Counted from the stretch's first letter, positions 11,875 to 21,943 are shown. The stretch: DNA of 64,000 bases from an uncultured Eubacteriales bacterium (GCA_949292785.1 CASFBK010000013.1:1-64000), one strand, 5' to 3'. Made by a program: numbers and translations. Notes: generated by a model not told the origin, from the letters alone.

Positions 11875-12999
11875 TTATTCCATAAGTCCAAGGCTCTGAA
11901 TCCAAGGTTCAATATCGTTCAGATCATTTGCGGTAAGTCCCTCTGCAATCTCAGCATCCGGGCAAAACTCGTTGAAAATATGGAGGCTGTTTCCTATGTC
12001 ATCGCTGGAACTGGTGCAAAATGGAATGATTGTTTTTCCGGAGAAATCATTGTCTGCAAGGAATGTAGCAATCATGGCGGGAGCCTCATCCCACCAAATG
12101 GGATAACCCACGAAAATCGTGTCATACTCCGTAATACTATCCACAGATATGGTAATTTCCGGGTGTACGCCATCCAGAATTTCTGCTTCAGCTTCCTCCT
12201 GCAAATCTCCATATTCCTCTGCCCGTTCAATTTCAGCCAGATCACCGCCAGTGTATTCTGCAATCGTCTGCGCTACTTCCTCTGTATTTCCCGTATAGGA
12301 AAAATACGCAATCAAAATATTTCCGCCATTTGCATCCGTCTCTGCTGTTTCCGGTTCCGTTGTTTCCAGTTCCTCGTACATCAAACCAAGCTCCGAAAGC
12401 CATCCGTCAAGCTCACTCGTTCCACTAATCCGCCGTTCCCCATATACCGCCAGACCGTCACAGGAATTGAGGAATGTGGGCATTGTCTCATCAATATCAC
12501 TTTCACCGCTGGTACAAAATGGAATGATGAGCTTTCCGGTGAAATCATAACTTTCCAAAAACGTGTTAATGGGAGCCGGTGTTGCATGCCACCACACCGG
12601 ATAACCTACGAACACAATATCGTACTCCTCCATGTTTTCCACTGTATCCGTCAAAGCAGGGCGTTCATTGTTCCTGATTTCACTATTGGATTCCATATAT
12701 ACATTGGAATAGCCATCCTGCGGGGCAATCTCAAACAAATCACCGCCGGTTTTTTCGCTGATTGCATTTGCAATATTTTTCGTTGTACCGGAATAAGAAA
12801 AATAGGCAACTAACACCTTTGTGTCAGGCTGTGAAAGGATTTCTTCCCGCAATTCCTCCACTTGGGAATCATTCAACGAGTGATCCGATAAACTTCTAAA
12901 CATAGCCGGATAACGATAGATGTTATAACCGACAAAAACGATGGCAGCAACCACAATTACTGCTATTCCCAGAATCAATCCTTTTTTACTAAGCTTCAT
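11875..12999 (-). CDS. Membrane-anchored protein with two tandem flavodoxin domains
   Basis: A 374-residue protein with an N-terminal hydrophobic anchor (about residues 7-27) and two complete flavodoxin domains. Domain 1, about 60-205: VLVAYFSYSGTTKNIANAI, FVGYPVWWHATPAPI, PFCTSGESD. Domain 2, about 225-374: NILIAYFSYTGNTEEVAQTI, FVGYPIWWDEAPAMIATF, PFCTSSSDD. Each has its own phosphate loop (SYSGTT and SYTGNT) and Trp pair, so two FMNs could be carried. The copies are clearly related, indicating an internal duplication. ATG 12999 is preferred over ATG 13005, which sits on the GGAGGG. It lies 12 bases after the ADH gene. Confidence 0.87.
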   Translation of the reverse strand: MKLSKKGLILGIAVIVVAAIVFVGYNIYRYPAMFRSLSDHSLNDSQVEELREEILSQPDTKVLVAYFSYSGTTKNIANAISEKTGGDLFEIAPQDGYSNVYMESNSEIRNNERPALTDTVENMEEYDIVFVGYPVWWHATPAPINTFLESYDFTGKLIIPFCTSGESDIDETMPTFLNSCDGLAVYGERRISGTSELDGWLSELGLMYEELETTEPETAETDANGGNILIAYFSYTGNTEEVAQTIAEYTGGDLAEIERAEEYGDLQEEAEAEILDGVHPEITISVDSITEYDTIFVGYPIWWDEAPAMIATFLADNDFSGKTIIPFCTSSSDDIGNSLHIFNEFCPDAEIAEGLTANDLNDIEPWIQSLGLME

Positions 13000-13011
13000 A
13001 GTCATCCCTCC

Positions 13012-14157
13012 TTATAAACACTCCATCAGAATCTCATAAATTTCATCCCGACTAAGTTCCCGGGGATTACACTTTATAATGTTGCAGGTATCAGCTACCT
13101 GTCGCAGAACCTCCGGCGTAATTTCCACCGTGGACTTGAGCTGACTCATTTTGGTAGGTAACCCACACTCTTTGATAAAATTTTCCAGAGCATCCACACC
13201 TTCTTCTGCGGTATCCACACCGAATACGACCTTTGCAAACCGAGAAAATTTGTCCGGTGCATCCTTTACGATATGACGGTAATAAGCGGGATGAATCACC
13301 GCCAATCCCTGTCCGTGGTTACAATCCGTATATGCGCCCAACTGATGCTCTATCTGGTGCGCCTGAAAATCAGTCAAACGTCCACATTTTAAGATTCCAT
13401 TTTCTGCCATGGCAGAATCCCACATAAGGTTGCTCCGTGCCTGACAATCATCTATGTTTTCAAGCAAACGGCGCATGTTTACCACTGTATTACGCATAAT
13501 CGCCAGCGCCACATCATCCGATACATTATCCTGATCAGAGTTGCCAAGATAGGTTTCCATGGCATGACTTAAGGTATCAAATGCCCCTGAGAGAACCTGC
13601 ATAGGCGGAACGGACATGGTATATGCCGGATCAAGCACAGCAAAGGAAGCTGCGATTCCAAAAATCGGTCCTTTCCATATTTTTTCCTCATAAGTAATGA
13701 CTGCACCTGCATTCATCTCTGCACCAGTGCCGGAAGCGGTAACAACTGCGCCCATAGGAATCCCTGCTGTGGGGAATTTTCCTTTGACGTATTCCATATT
13801 CCAAATATCCTCATCCAACATAGCCTGCGCAGAAATCACCTTACAGCAGTCAATGACACTGCCTCCGCCCACCGCTAAAATAAAATCCACATGCTGCCCA
13901 CGCGCCAGTGCCGCGCCCTCTTGCACCTTGGTATATGTAGGGTTCGACATGATACGGTCGAAATCCACCACTTTCTTGCCTGCCCGTTCAAGCAGAGCTT
14001 TCATTTCATCATAAACACCGTTCTTTTTTATGGAACCGCCGCCATAAGCAAGCATTACAGTTTTACCAACCCTGCCGAGTTCCGCTTCCAAAGCCTGTGC
14101 TGCGCTTCCTTCTCCAAAATATACCTTTGTGGGATAAGAAAATGTAAATTTGTTCAT
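13012..14157 (-). CDS. Iron-containing alcohol dehydrogenase
   Basis: A 381-residue NAD(P)H-dependent, metal-dependent ADH of the butanol dehydrogenase type. LAYGGGSIKKNGVYDEM and AVGGGSVIDCCKVIS bind the nucleotide. FDTLSHAMETY supplies the Asp and His, and HQIEHQLGAYTDCNHG the other His metal ligands. RBS AAGGAGG precedes ATG 14157. It is close to the copy at 23699-24868. It forms an operon with flavodoxins on both sides and likely reduces an aldehyde or ketone; the substrate cannot be read from sequence. Confidence 0.9.
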   Translation of the reverse strand: MNKFTFSYPTKVYFGEGSAAQALEAELGRVGKTVMLAYGGGSIKKNGVYDEMKALLERAGKKVVDFDRIMSNPTYTKVQEGAALARGQHVDFILAVGGGSVIDCCKVISAQAMLDEDIWNMEYVKGKFPTAGIPMGAVVTASGTGAEMNAGAVITYEEKIWKGPIFGIAASFAVLDPAYTMSVPPMQVLSGAFDTLSHAMETYLGNSDQDNVSDDVALAIMRNTVVNMRRLLENIDDCQARSNLMWDSAMAENGILKCGRLTDFQAHQIEHQLGAYTDCNHGQGLAVIHPAYYRHIVKDAPDKFSRFAKVVFGVDTAEEGVDALENFIKECGLPTKMSQLKSTVEITPEVLRQVADTCNIIKCNPRELSRDEIYEILMECL

Positions 14158-14175
14158 TATAACTGCCTCCTTATT

Positions 14176-14793
14176 TTATCTCGTAAAATTTGTTAAAACT
14201 TTTTCATTGTCCGGATGTCCCAGACCATGCTCTTTTCCAAGCGCAATACATTTCAACATCCACGCCATGTTTTTGCCAATGTTATACATCGTCATAAGCC
14301 CCTCTTTGTCCTCTGTAACTTCCTCCGGCTGTGCGCCGTAAACATGGTTCCAATAAGTAGAGGACACCACCGGCATAGAGCAGATTGTAAAATACTTGTT
14401 GATTACATCAAAGGATGCTGTGGTTCCCGCCCGTCTTGCGGATAAGACTGCCGCCGCAGGCTTAAACTGAAATGCCGCTCCTCCGGAATAAAAGGCTCTG
14501 TCCATAAAGGTCAGAAGTCTGCCGCTTGGATGTGCAAAATAGACCGGAGAACCGAACACGAAGCCATCCGCAGATTTTGCCTTTTCTACAAATTCATTTA
14601 CAATATCATTGAATATACACCGCCCGATTTCCCTGCATTTACGACAGGCAATACAATCCGGCAGCGCTTCATTTCCGATAAAAAATTGTTCGGTTTCAAT
14701 TCCTTCTTCCTTCAGGGCGCGTTCAACTTCACCCAGAGCTACACCTGTGCAGCCGTTTTTTCTGGAACTACCATTTACAAGTAATACTTTCAT
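14176..14793 (-). CDS. Iron-sulfur flavoprotein-like NAD(P)H-dependent reductase
   Basis: A 205-residue cytoplasmic flavodoxin-fold reductase. VLLVNGSSRKNGCTGVAL is the FMN loop. CIACRKCREIGRC has the C-x2-C-x2-C-x5-C arrangement of Isf-type proteins. GFVFGSPVYFAHPSGRLLTF is the flavin-stacking region. The start is ATG 14793, although TTG 14799 has the better spacing (6 bases) from AAGGAG. It is first in the minus-strand operon running to 10412 and is divergent from merR, which probably regulates it. Confidence 0.85.
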   Translation of the reverse strand: MKVLLVNGSSRKNGCTGVALGEVERALKEEGIETEQFFIGNEALPDCIACRKCREIGRCIFNDIVNEFVEKAKSADGFVFGSPVYFAHPSGRLLTFMDRAFYSGGAAFQFKPAAAVLSARRAGTTASFDVINKYFTICSMPVVSSTYWNHVYGAQPEEVTEDKEGLMTMYNIGKNMAWMLKCIALGKEHGLGHPDNEKVLTNFTR

Positions 14794-14844
14794 TTGCAAT
14801 CACTACTCCTTACTCTTGCAATCTTATGCTTTTCATGCTACAAT

Positions 14845-14894
14845 ACGGTTGTTTCAACCGTTTGTTTGAACCGCTTGTTGTAACCGATTATAAT
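14845..14894 (+). promoter_or_regulatory. merR promoter with dyad operators
   Basis: A perfect dyad, ACGGTTG and CAACCGT separated by TTT, lies at 14845-14861. It is followed by further AACCG and CGGTTG half sites around the promoter TTGAAC (14866-14871), a 17-base spacer and TATAAT (14889-14894). The repeats overlap the plus-strand promoter of merR and lie upstream of the divergent flavodoxin, as expected for a MerR-type autoregulator. Confidence 0.65.
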
Positions 14895-14974
14895 TTACGG
14901 TTGTTACTATCGGTCAATAGTTTTTACCATTTTATTTTGTGAATTTTTTGTGAACAATACAGGAGGCAATGAAC

Positions 14975-15373
14975 ATGTATACGATGATGCAGGTCTGCCG
15001 GGAATTAGATATAACCTATCAGACTTTAAAATACTATTGCAACGAGGGACTGGTTCCCAATGTCAAGAGAGACGGCAACAACCGCCGGATTTTCGATGAG
15101 AAAGATGTAAAATGGATTAAGGACCTTACCTGCTTAAAAAAATGCGGTATGAGCATCCAGGAAATGAAAGAATATTTAGCGTTATGCCTGCAGGGCGAAT
15201 CCACCATTATGCTGCGAAAGGAAATGCTGGCGAAAAAACAGGCAGAATTACTGTCTTCTATCAAAGAACTGGAAGACAGCGTTGCCTATATCGACTGGAA
15301 GCAAAATTTCTATGACGAGGTGCTTTCCGGTAAACGCCCCTATGTAAGCAATCTGATTCGGGTTGAAGAATAA
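14975..15373 (+). CDS. MerR family transcriptional regulator
   Basis: A 132-residue regulator with an N-terminal winged HTH (MYTMMQVCRELDITYQTLKY, then GLVPNVKRDGNNRRIF) and a dimerisation helix rich in Lys and Glu. No C-terminal cysteine pair typical of metal sensors is obvious; this type commonly neighbours flavodoxin and ADH genes. ATG 14975 is chosen because AGGAGG lies 8 bases upstream; ATG 14969 is only two bases from it. It is transcribed away from the 14793-10412 operon and is its likely regulator. Confidence 0.85.
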   Translation: MYTMMQVCRELDITYQTLKYYCNEGLVPNVKRDGNNRRIFDEKDVKWIKDLTCLKKCGMSIQEMKEYLALCLQGESTIMLRKEMLAKKQAELLSSIKELEDSVAYIDWKQNFYDEVLSGKRPYVSNLIRVEE

Positions 15374-15395
15374 TTTAGCCGGGAAAACCATATGT

Positions 15396-16334
15396 CTAAT
15401 GGCTGGTAACATTGATTAGTACATACTCACAATGTTCCTCTGTTCTTATGGGATAGCCCCATCCGGTGAATCCGGAAGAAACAATCACTTTACAATTTTC
15501 TTCCTGGTATTCCCCATAATTCAATACGCCGGTTAATTCCGACAAAACTCCAACGGGCCAAAGCTGTCCGGCATGTGTATGTCCGGACAGTTCCAAATCT
15601 ACGCCCTGGGCATTATTTTCCTCTGCTTCTATGGGCTGATGGTCCGCCATAATGATATACTTTTCCCTGTCCACATCTGCCAATATTTCTTCTACAGAAG
15701 CCCTGTTGGAGCTGTTTCCCCACGCTGCATCTGCTCTTCCTGCTAGAATGAGCTCGTCATTAATTACTTCATAGCTATCCTCTAGTATTGTAATTTGATT
15801 TTCTAATATGGCGTTTTCCAATTCCTCATCTGTATAGCTGCGCTGCTCTGTGTACGGCTGTCTGTCGTGATTTCCATACACATAATAAATCCCATAGGTA
15901 TTTTCCAGTCCACCTAATATCTGAAAAACTTCCTGCATCGCCTCTTTCGAAGTATCTTCTTCTACGATATCACCGCCTAAAATGACAATATCCGGGGCTT
16001 CTGCGTTCATCTCATTCACTTTTTCTTTCAGCACTTTTGTATCTTGTATCGTGTCATAATGTGTATCCGTAATGAGCAAAATTTTATAATTGCCGATATT
16101 TTTATCTGTCGCCACATTGTATTCGGTTCTCACCACATGGTTCATATTCCAGGAACCATATACAAGAAAAACAGCCGTAACCACAATGGGCAGGATTCCA
16201 CATCCATATAGCTTTCTGCCTATTACAATTCCTCTGCACGATGACCTATTTCGGAATACTTTCCTAAGCAGCTGCCAGAAAATATCCATCAGTATGGATA
16301 CGGCAATCAGGTGAAGGACAATCAGTTCTCCCAT
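15396..16334 (-). CDS. Membrane metallophosphoesterase
   Basis: A 312-residue calcineurin-like phosphoesterase. The metal motifs are intact: ITDTHYD, LGGDIVEED, YGNHDRQ, ADHQPI and SGHTHAGQLWP. Two hydrophobic segments precede the domain (about residues 4-22 and 48-65), and the family (YkuE-like) usually has more. No ribosome binding site is visible before ATG 16334 and in-frame stops lie immediately upstream, so the N-terminus may be trimmed. It follows the flavin reductase and converges on merR. Substrate unknown. Confidence 0.78.
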   Translation of the reverse strand: MGELIVLHLIAVSILMDIFWQLLRKVFRNRSSCRGIVIGRKLYGCGILPIVVTAVFLVYGSWNMNHVVRTEYNVATDKNIGNYKILLITDTHYDTIQDTKVLKEKVNEMNAEAPDIVILGGDIVEEDTSKEAMQEVFQILGGLENTYGIYYVYGNHDRQPYTEQRSYTDEELENAILENQITILEDSYEVINDELILAGRADAAWGNSSNRASVEEILADVDREKYIIMADHQPIEAEENNAQGVDLELSGHTHAGQLWPVGVLSELTGVLNYGEYQEENCKVIVSSGFTGWGYPIRTEEHCEYVLINVTSH

Positions 16335-16415
16335 TCATCAAAAGCCAAATCATCCAACGCCTAAATTGCAGTCATATCCGTATCAGCGTAAAATCAAACA
16401 CATTTATATTCCGAA

Positions 16416-16973
16416 TTATTTTAACGATGCTCCGTCCTTAAAAGCATTTCCGACCTTTTCTCCCAGCTTTAGATAAGTGTTGTGAACCGGGTCGAAGGAA
16501 ATCACCTGCAGTTTTTCTGAATCAATGGTACCATCTTCCTTCAAAACACTTTCGTCTGCACTGATATTAACAATTTCACCGATAATATTTCCATCCTCAT
16601 TCACCTTTATGAACCGGCACTCCAACGCCATCGGAAGCTCATCAATGACAGGCGCATCTACATATTCACTTTTGGTAGTATGAAACCCTGCTTTTTCCAG
16701 CTTGTCCGTAACAGTATTGGCAGAAACCATTCCAACATAATCTGCCGCCACTACATGTGCAACATCTGCAAAGCTTACAGTAAATGCACCTTTTGTCTTA
16801 ATATTCTTTGTGGTTTTATGTCCTTCACTTAAGGCAAGCACTACGTGATTTCTGTCATAAATGCCGCCCCAGGCCGCATTCATGGCATCTGCCTTTCCAT
16901 TTTCATCATAGCTGCCGATAATTAACACCGGCAGGGGATAAAACCAGGTATTCTGTCCAAAATTCTTTCTCAT
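16416..16973 (-). CDS. Flavin reductase (flavoredoxin-like split barrel)
   Basis: A 185-residue FMN-binding split-barrel protein. PLPVLIIGSYDENGKADAMN and WGGIYDRNHVVLAL are characteristic of the flavoredoxin/flavin reductase-like family, which binds FMN and passes electrons to partners. RBS AAGGAG precedes ATG 16973. It lies 48 bases after the aldo/keto reductase gene and probably shares its promoter at 18092-18154. The gap between them is an A/T-only-like tract with tandem TTTTATT repeats. Confidence 0.88.
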   Translation of the reverse strand: MRKNFGQNTWFYPLPVLIIGSYDENGKADAMNAAWGGIYDRNHVVLALSEGHKTTKNIKTKGAFTVSFADVAHVVAADYVGMVSANTVTDKLEKAGFHTTKSEYVDAPVIDELPMALECRFIKVNEDGNIIGEIVNISADESVLKEDGTIDSEKLQVISFDPVHNTYLKLGEKVGNAFKDGASLK

Positions 16974-17021
16974 GATTCTTACACTCCTTTTTTATTGCTT
17001 TTATTATTTTTATTGTTTTTA

Positions 17022-18032
<1,011 letters not shown>

Positions 18033-18091
18033 ATGTTCTCTTTCCTCCTATCCTCTTGAAATACGCAAATGAAATCGTTTCATCTGTCTTT

Positions 18092-18154
18092 ATTATAAGG
18101 AAAGCGAGACCTCATAAGAAGTCTCCATCCGTTCATCAGTATATACCCACAGGT
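18092..18154 (-). promoter_or_regulatory. Redox-island promoter, copy 3
   Basis: Operator ACCTGTGGGTATATACTGAT starts at 18154. GAGACTTCTTA and GAGGTCTC form a dyad over the -35 region, and a TATAAT -10 box lies at 18097-18092, 57 bases from the operator start. It drives the aldo/keto reductase. Its upstream edge abuts the stop codon of a flavodoxin remnant. Confidence 0.75.
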
Positions 18155-18155
18155 T

Positions 18156-18293
18156 TTAACTCTTTTTTATCTGCTCTATCCACTCTGCAATCTCATCCTC
18201 CGGAGTTTCTAAAGAATCTCCGCCGATAGAATCAAACTGCACTTCCATTTCGTGGATGAAGGCTGCACCTTTGCAGGCATTTTTTATCCTATT
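18156..18293 (-). pseudogene. Flavodoxin C-terminal remnant
   Basis: The minus strand reads KNACKGAAFIHEMEVQFDSI, then GGDSLETPEDEIAEWIEQIK and KS, then TAA. This matches the end of the flavodoxin at 4385-4888 (KKACKGAAFSHEMKVQFDSS, then GG...IEAWIAQIKK). The N-terminal two thirds, including the FMN loop, are absent, and the stretch has no start of its own. In both places the flavodoxin end stands just upstream of a promoter copy or its operon. Confidence 0.75.
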
Positions 18294-18303
18294 TCCTCCA
18301 ATC

Positions 18304-19476
18304 TTACTGATAGGATTTCTCAAAGATTGCGGCACATTCTTCCTCTGTCATATCAACCGGGTCACAGGTAAATAAACCACCCATGGTAGCACGGGCATTT
18401 TTCGCCAGCGTCATGCACTCATCCTTTTTGATTCCGTAATCAGACATTTTCAAATCATCTACACCGCAGGCTTTCTGCAATTCCACAAGTGCCGTCACAA
18501 AATCCATAGGGTCTTTGGCATCTGTTTTTCCCAGCGCCTGAGCCATACGCACAAAACGTTCGTCGCAGCAATGTTTATTTACAAAGTGCGTATAATACTC
18601 TCTGGAAATCATAATCAGACCAGCTCCATGGGGCAGCTCCTGATGATATGCGCTCATAGCGTGTTCCATGGCATGTTCACTGGTGCAGGCTCCCACTACC
18701 ATGGAATAACCGGACATGGTGTTGGCAAAAGCCACATGTTCCCGCGCCTCCATATCAGTTCCATCCTTTACCGCACGGGCAAGATATTTACCGATATTTT
18801 CAATGGCTGCTAACTGAACCATATCACTCATCAGACTATTTGCCTTGGAAATATAACCTTCTGTGGAATGGAACAGCGCATCAAAGCCCTGATATGCAGT
18901 AAACTTTGGGGGAACCGTAGCCATCAGTTCCGGGTCGACCACAGCGATTACCGGAAACAGACTGTCCTGTCCACCGCAGCCAATTTTTTCATTCGTATCC
19001 GGATTTGTCACTACGCCCCACTGGTCTACCTCGGAACCTGTGCCTGCTGTTGTAGTAATCGCAATTATCGGCAAAGTGGGATTTACCAGCGGAAGCATTT
19101 TTCCGGTAGAACCTGCAACGTAGTCCCATAAATCCCCCGGCTGTAACGCATACATTGCCATTATCTTCGCGGCATCCATAACAGAACCGCCGCCCAGTGC
19201 AACCACAAAATCGCAGCCATTCTCTTTGGCAAATCTGCCGCCTTCCTCCACAGTTGCCTTCAACGGATTGGCTCCTACCTTATCGAAAAGAACCGTCTCT
19301 ACACCTGCCATATGAAGCTGCTCCATGGTGCGGTCCAGCGCACCGCTCTCACGGGTGGACTTTCCGTTTGAAATAACGACCATTGCTTTTTTTCCCGGCA
19401 TTGCCTGTTCATGCAGATTGTTCAACTGACCTGCGCCAAATAAAACACGGGTAGGATTAAAAAACTGATAAGACAT
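18304..19476 (-). CDS. Iron-containing alcohol dehydrogenase
   Basis: A 390-residue iron-type ADH from a different subfamily than those at 13012 and 23699. It begins MSYQFFNPTRVLFGAGQLNN. VALGGGSVMDAAKIMA binds the nucleotide. DALFHSTEGY and EHAMEHAMSAYHQELPHG carry the Asp and His metal ligands. RBS AGGAGG precedes ATG 19476. It is the last gene of the operon that starts with the flavodoxin at 21943 and follows a broken SDR gene. Confidence 0.9.
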   Translation of the reverse strand: MSYQFFNPTRVLFGAGQLNNLHEQAMPGKKAMVVISNGKSTRESGALDRTMEQLHMAGVETVLFDKVGANPLKATVEEGGRFAKENGCDFVVALGGGSVMDAAKIMAMYALQPGDLWDYVAGSTGKMLPLVNPTLPIIAITTTAGTGSEVDQWGVVTNPDTNEKIGCGGQDSLFPVIAVVDPELMATVPPKFTAYQGFDALFHSTEGYISKANSLMSDMVQLAAIENIGKYLARAVKDGTDMEAREHVAFANTMSGYSMVVGACTSEHAMEHAMSAYHQELPHGAGLIMISREYYTHFVNKHCCDERFVRMAQALGKTDAKDPMDFVTALVELQKACGVDDLKMSDYGIKKDECMTLAKNARATMGGLFTCDPVDMTEEECAAIFEKSYQ

Positions 19477-19521
19477 ATTATGTACCTCCTGAAATTTGAA
19501 ATTTTTATTCTATTCTCAACA

Positions 19522-20164
19522 TTATTTTTCCGGCTTTAAGGGTCCGTAGTAATAGCTGGAAGTTGCCCCGCCGTCAATTAAAAAGGTAGAACCGGTAATA
19601 AATGCGCCTCTGTCACTCATCAGCAGTTCTGCAACATTAGCGACTTCATCTGCCGTTCCCGGACGACCGGCAGGACAATTTTTAAACATATTTTTGTAAA
19701 AATCTCCCCGCGGACCGTTAAATTCGTCAATCGCCAACGGTGTTACAATAATACCGGGAGCAATCGCATTGATTCGTGCACCCCTTTTTCCCCATTTGAC
19801 TGCTTCTGCCATGACACGCTTTTCATTACATCGTTTTGCTATCTGATAAGCGTGCAATGTATCCCGGATATTTGCCTGCTGTAACATGGGAAGTTTCAGA
19901 AGTTCTTCTGTTGATGTAATCGCCAGAAGTTCATCTTCCTCGGCACTCAGGGCAGGCATACGCCAACCGGACTGACTGGAAATCGTCACACCAACGCCAC
20001 CTTTCCTGATAACTTTTCCAACTTCCTCCAATAGTACGGCAGTCCCGTACAAATCTACTTTCAAGCTTCTTATCACCTACGACAATCTTCTTTCCATAGC
20101 CCATCCTCCGGGCAATCGCCATACCTATCTGACCCGCGCCGGTTAAAATCATTACATCCTTCAT
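19522..20164 (-). pseudogene. Short-chain dehydrogenase/reductase with internal deletion and frameshift
   Basis: The first part (from ATG 20164) reads MKDVMILTGAGQIGMAIARR and continues to GDKKLE. The second part, in another frame from about 20066, continues KVDLYGTAVLLEEVGKVIRK to the end, and includes the S...Y-x3-K catalytic set (ISSQSGW and HAYQIAKRC) and FLIDGGA. The roughly 70 residues expected between them, including the NAG motif, are missing, and the junction changes frame. The product is therefore broken. The start overlaps the CMD stop (TAATG). Confidence 0.82.
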
Positions 20165-20928
20165 TATTTTTCCTCCTGCAGTTTCGCCGCCTCATTGACA
20201 CATCTAAGGGCATTAAGGCTTCTCGGATAACCAATGTAGGGAAGACACTGGGAAATCACCTTAATCAGAAATGCTTTATCATTTCCGATTTTCATATTAG
20301 CCGCCGCGTGACTGGTAAGCTGGGGTTCACATCCGCCCTGTGCTGCCAGAAAACAGAAGGTAATCATTTCCCGCTGTTTATAATCAAGCCCCGTTCTGGT
20401 GTAATAATCGCCAAAGCAGTTATCTGCCAGCCAATAATTGATGTGGCGGCTTTCCTGCGGACCGGATTTCCAGAAATCCCGCATATTCTCACCGAAAATA
20501 TCCACCTGAGCCTGTGTCCCTGCCTCCCGGCGGTTTTCCATCGTTGTGGTTTCCTGACCGGGCAGCGGCAATGTAACTCCACGCTCTGTCAATACTTCAT
20601 TAGTGATTTCCAAGAACGGAAATACTCTGCCCATACCAAGATATGCCACTGCCTGATATACGATTTCCTTCACTTCAACCGGCGTCACACCAAAATTCAG
20701 CGCCGCAGGCAGCATGACCCGAAACGCATCTGTCCCCTGACAGCCAAGTAATGTGGCAAGAATCGCCATAAAGCGTGTTTTATCATCCAAATCGTCCTGA
20801 TTCACTACTTCGTCAAAAGCGAAATTACCAAACCTCTGAGTAAATTCCGGGTCAGTTTCCAAAAACGAAGACTGCTCTCCCGGAAACATTTTATCGAGAT
20901 AATTTTTTGCTTTTTCTGTAACTTCCAT
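20164..20928 (-). CDS. Tandem carboxymuconolactone decarboxylase family protein
   Basis: A 254-residue cytoplasmic protein with two CMD/AhpD-like domains: about 20-115 (RFMAILATLLGCQGTDAF, then AYLGMGRVFPFL) and about 160-250 (REMITFCFLAAQGGCEP, then YIGYPRSLNALR). The peroxidase-type C-x2-C pair of AhpD is not present. Such proteins often accompany SDR, cupin and flavodoxin genes in one operon, as here. ATG 20928 is chosen; the frame upstream to 20949 lacks a separate RBS. Confidence 0.85.
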   Translation of the reverse strand: MEVTEKAKNYLDKMFPGEQSSFLETDPEFTQRFGNFAFDEVVNQDDLDDKTRFMAILATLLGCQGTDAFRVMLPAALNFGVTPVEVKEIVYQAVAYLGMGRVFPFLEITNEVLTERGVTLPLPGQETTTMENRREAGTQAQVDIFGENMRDFWKSGPQESRHINYWLADNCFGDYYTRTGLDYKQREMITFCFLAAQGGCEPQLTSHAAANMKIGNDKAFLIKVISQCLPYIGYPRSLNALRCVNEAAKLQEEK

Positions 20929-20986
20929 TTTCCTCTTCTCCTTCTCCAAATTCTTTTCCTTATTCTTCGCCTTATTTTTCGCCTTA

Positions 20987-21400
20987 TTATTTCAACTTAC
21001 TGTACTCACTTTCATCTACCGCTTCACACCATTCCGTAGAAGTTCCTTCTCCCGGAACCTCGATTGCCAGATGCTGAAATATACTGTCCGGCGCTGCTCC
21101 ATGCCAGTGCTTGACTTCTGCCGGGATATTCACCACATCCCCCGGATGAAGCTCTCTGGGTTCTTCTCCCCATTCCTGATAGTAACCACGCCCTGCCGTA
21201 ACAAGCAGAATCTGACCGCCGCCTTTTTGGGCATGATGGATATGCCAGTGATTCCGGCACCCTGCCTCAAAGGTAACATTTCCGATTGCGACCTGCTCAG
21301 TGGAGAGCATATTCAAATAACTTTTTCCATCAAAATACTGTGCAAAAGCAGAATTTTCATTTCCAATAGGAAAAACACTTCTTTTCGCGAATTCTTTCAT
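20987..21400 (-). CDS. Cupin domain protein
   Basis: A 137-residue single-domain cupin. The metal-binding pattern is visible: HWHIHHAQKGGGQILLV as motif 1 and PAEVKHWHGA as motif 2. It is cytoplasmic with no signal. Proteins of this kind often sit beside CMD family genes. RBS AAAGGA precedes ATG 21400. The upstream junction with the flavodoxin gene carries a short tandem repeat (TTCTATTCATT units). Confidence 0.87.
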   Translation of the reverse strand: MKEFAKRSVFPIGNENSAFAQYFDGKSYLNMLSTEQVAIGNVTFEAGCRNHWHIHHAQKGGGQILLVTAGRGYYQEWGEEPRELHPGDVVNIPAEVKHWHGAAPDSIFQHLAIEVPGEGTSTEWCEAVDESEYSKLK

Positions 21401-21430
21401 TTTTCTAATTCCTTTCTATTCATTCTTTTT

Positions 21431-21943
21431 CTATTCATTTTTTTCTATCCATTCTTTGATATCTTTTTCCGAACGTGATACAGACACCCCGTGAATTGCC
21501 AGCCCTTTTTTTACAACTGCTCCGGGGCATAAACGCTTTATATCCTCTTCGCTGTGTCCCATTCCGCTGCCCTCATGGGTACAAAACGGTGCAATCGTCT
21601 TTCCGGTAAAGTCAAAATGCTCCAGAAAAGTAAACACTGCCATAGGCATTGTTCCCCAGTAATTGGGATAGCCCAGATAAACTGTGTCATACTTTTCTAA
21701 GCTCTTCGGATATTCTTTCAACTCCGGACGGGCATCCCGCCGCTGGTCATCCTGTGCCTGTGCAATACATTCATTGTAATCTTCGGAATAGGGAACATTC
21801 GGCTCCATCTTAAAAATATCAGCATCTGTATAGTCCTGAATCATCTTCGCTGCAATCTCTGTATTACCGACCTGCAGATTTTTGATAGTTCCATTTACAT
21901 AGTTCTCACCTTCCCGCGAAAAATAAACGATAAGCTGTGCCAT
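21431..21943 (-). CDS. Flavodoxin
   Basis: A 170-residue cytoplasmic flavodoxin. It begins AQLIVYFSREGENYVNG, with VYLGYPNYWGTMPMAVFTF and PFCTHEGSGMG further on. The phosphate loop is the variant S-R-E-G-E-N-Y with an insertion, shared with the exported copies. RBS AAGGAG. First gene of the operon flavodoxin-cupin-CMD-SDR-ADH and divergent from lysR 22066, with 122 bases between the starts. Confidence 0.87.
   Translation of the reverse strand: MAQLIVYFSREGENYVNGTIKNLQVGNTEIAAKMIQDYTDADIFKMEPNVPYSEDYNECIAQAQDDQRRDARPELKEYPKSLEKYDTVYLGYPNYWGTMPMAVFTFLEHFDFTGKTIAPFCTHEGSGMGHSEEDIKRLCPGAVVKKGLAIHGVSVSRSEKDIKEWIEKNE

Noticed and set aside
20955..21445. Short T-rich tandem repeats at gene junctions (TTCGCCTTATT and TTCTATTCATT units)
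   Set aside because: Considered as CRISPR-like repeats; units are short, imperfect and without spacers. They are simple sequence tracts.
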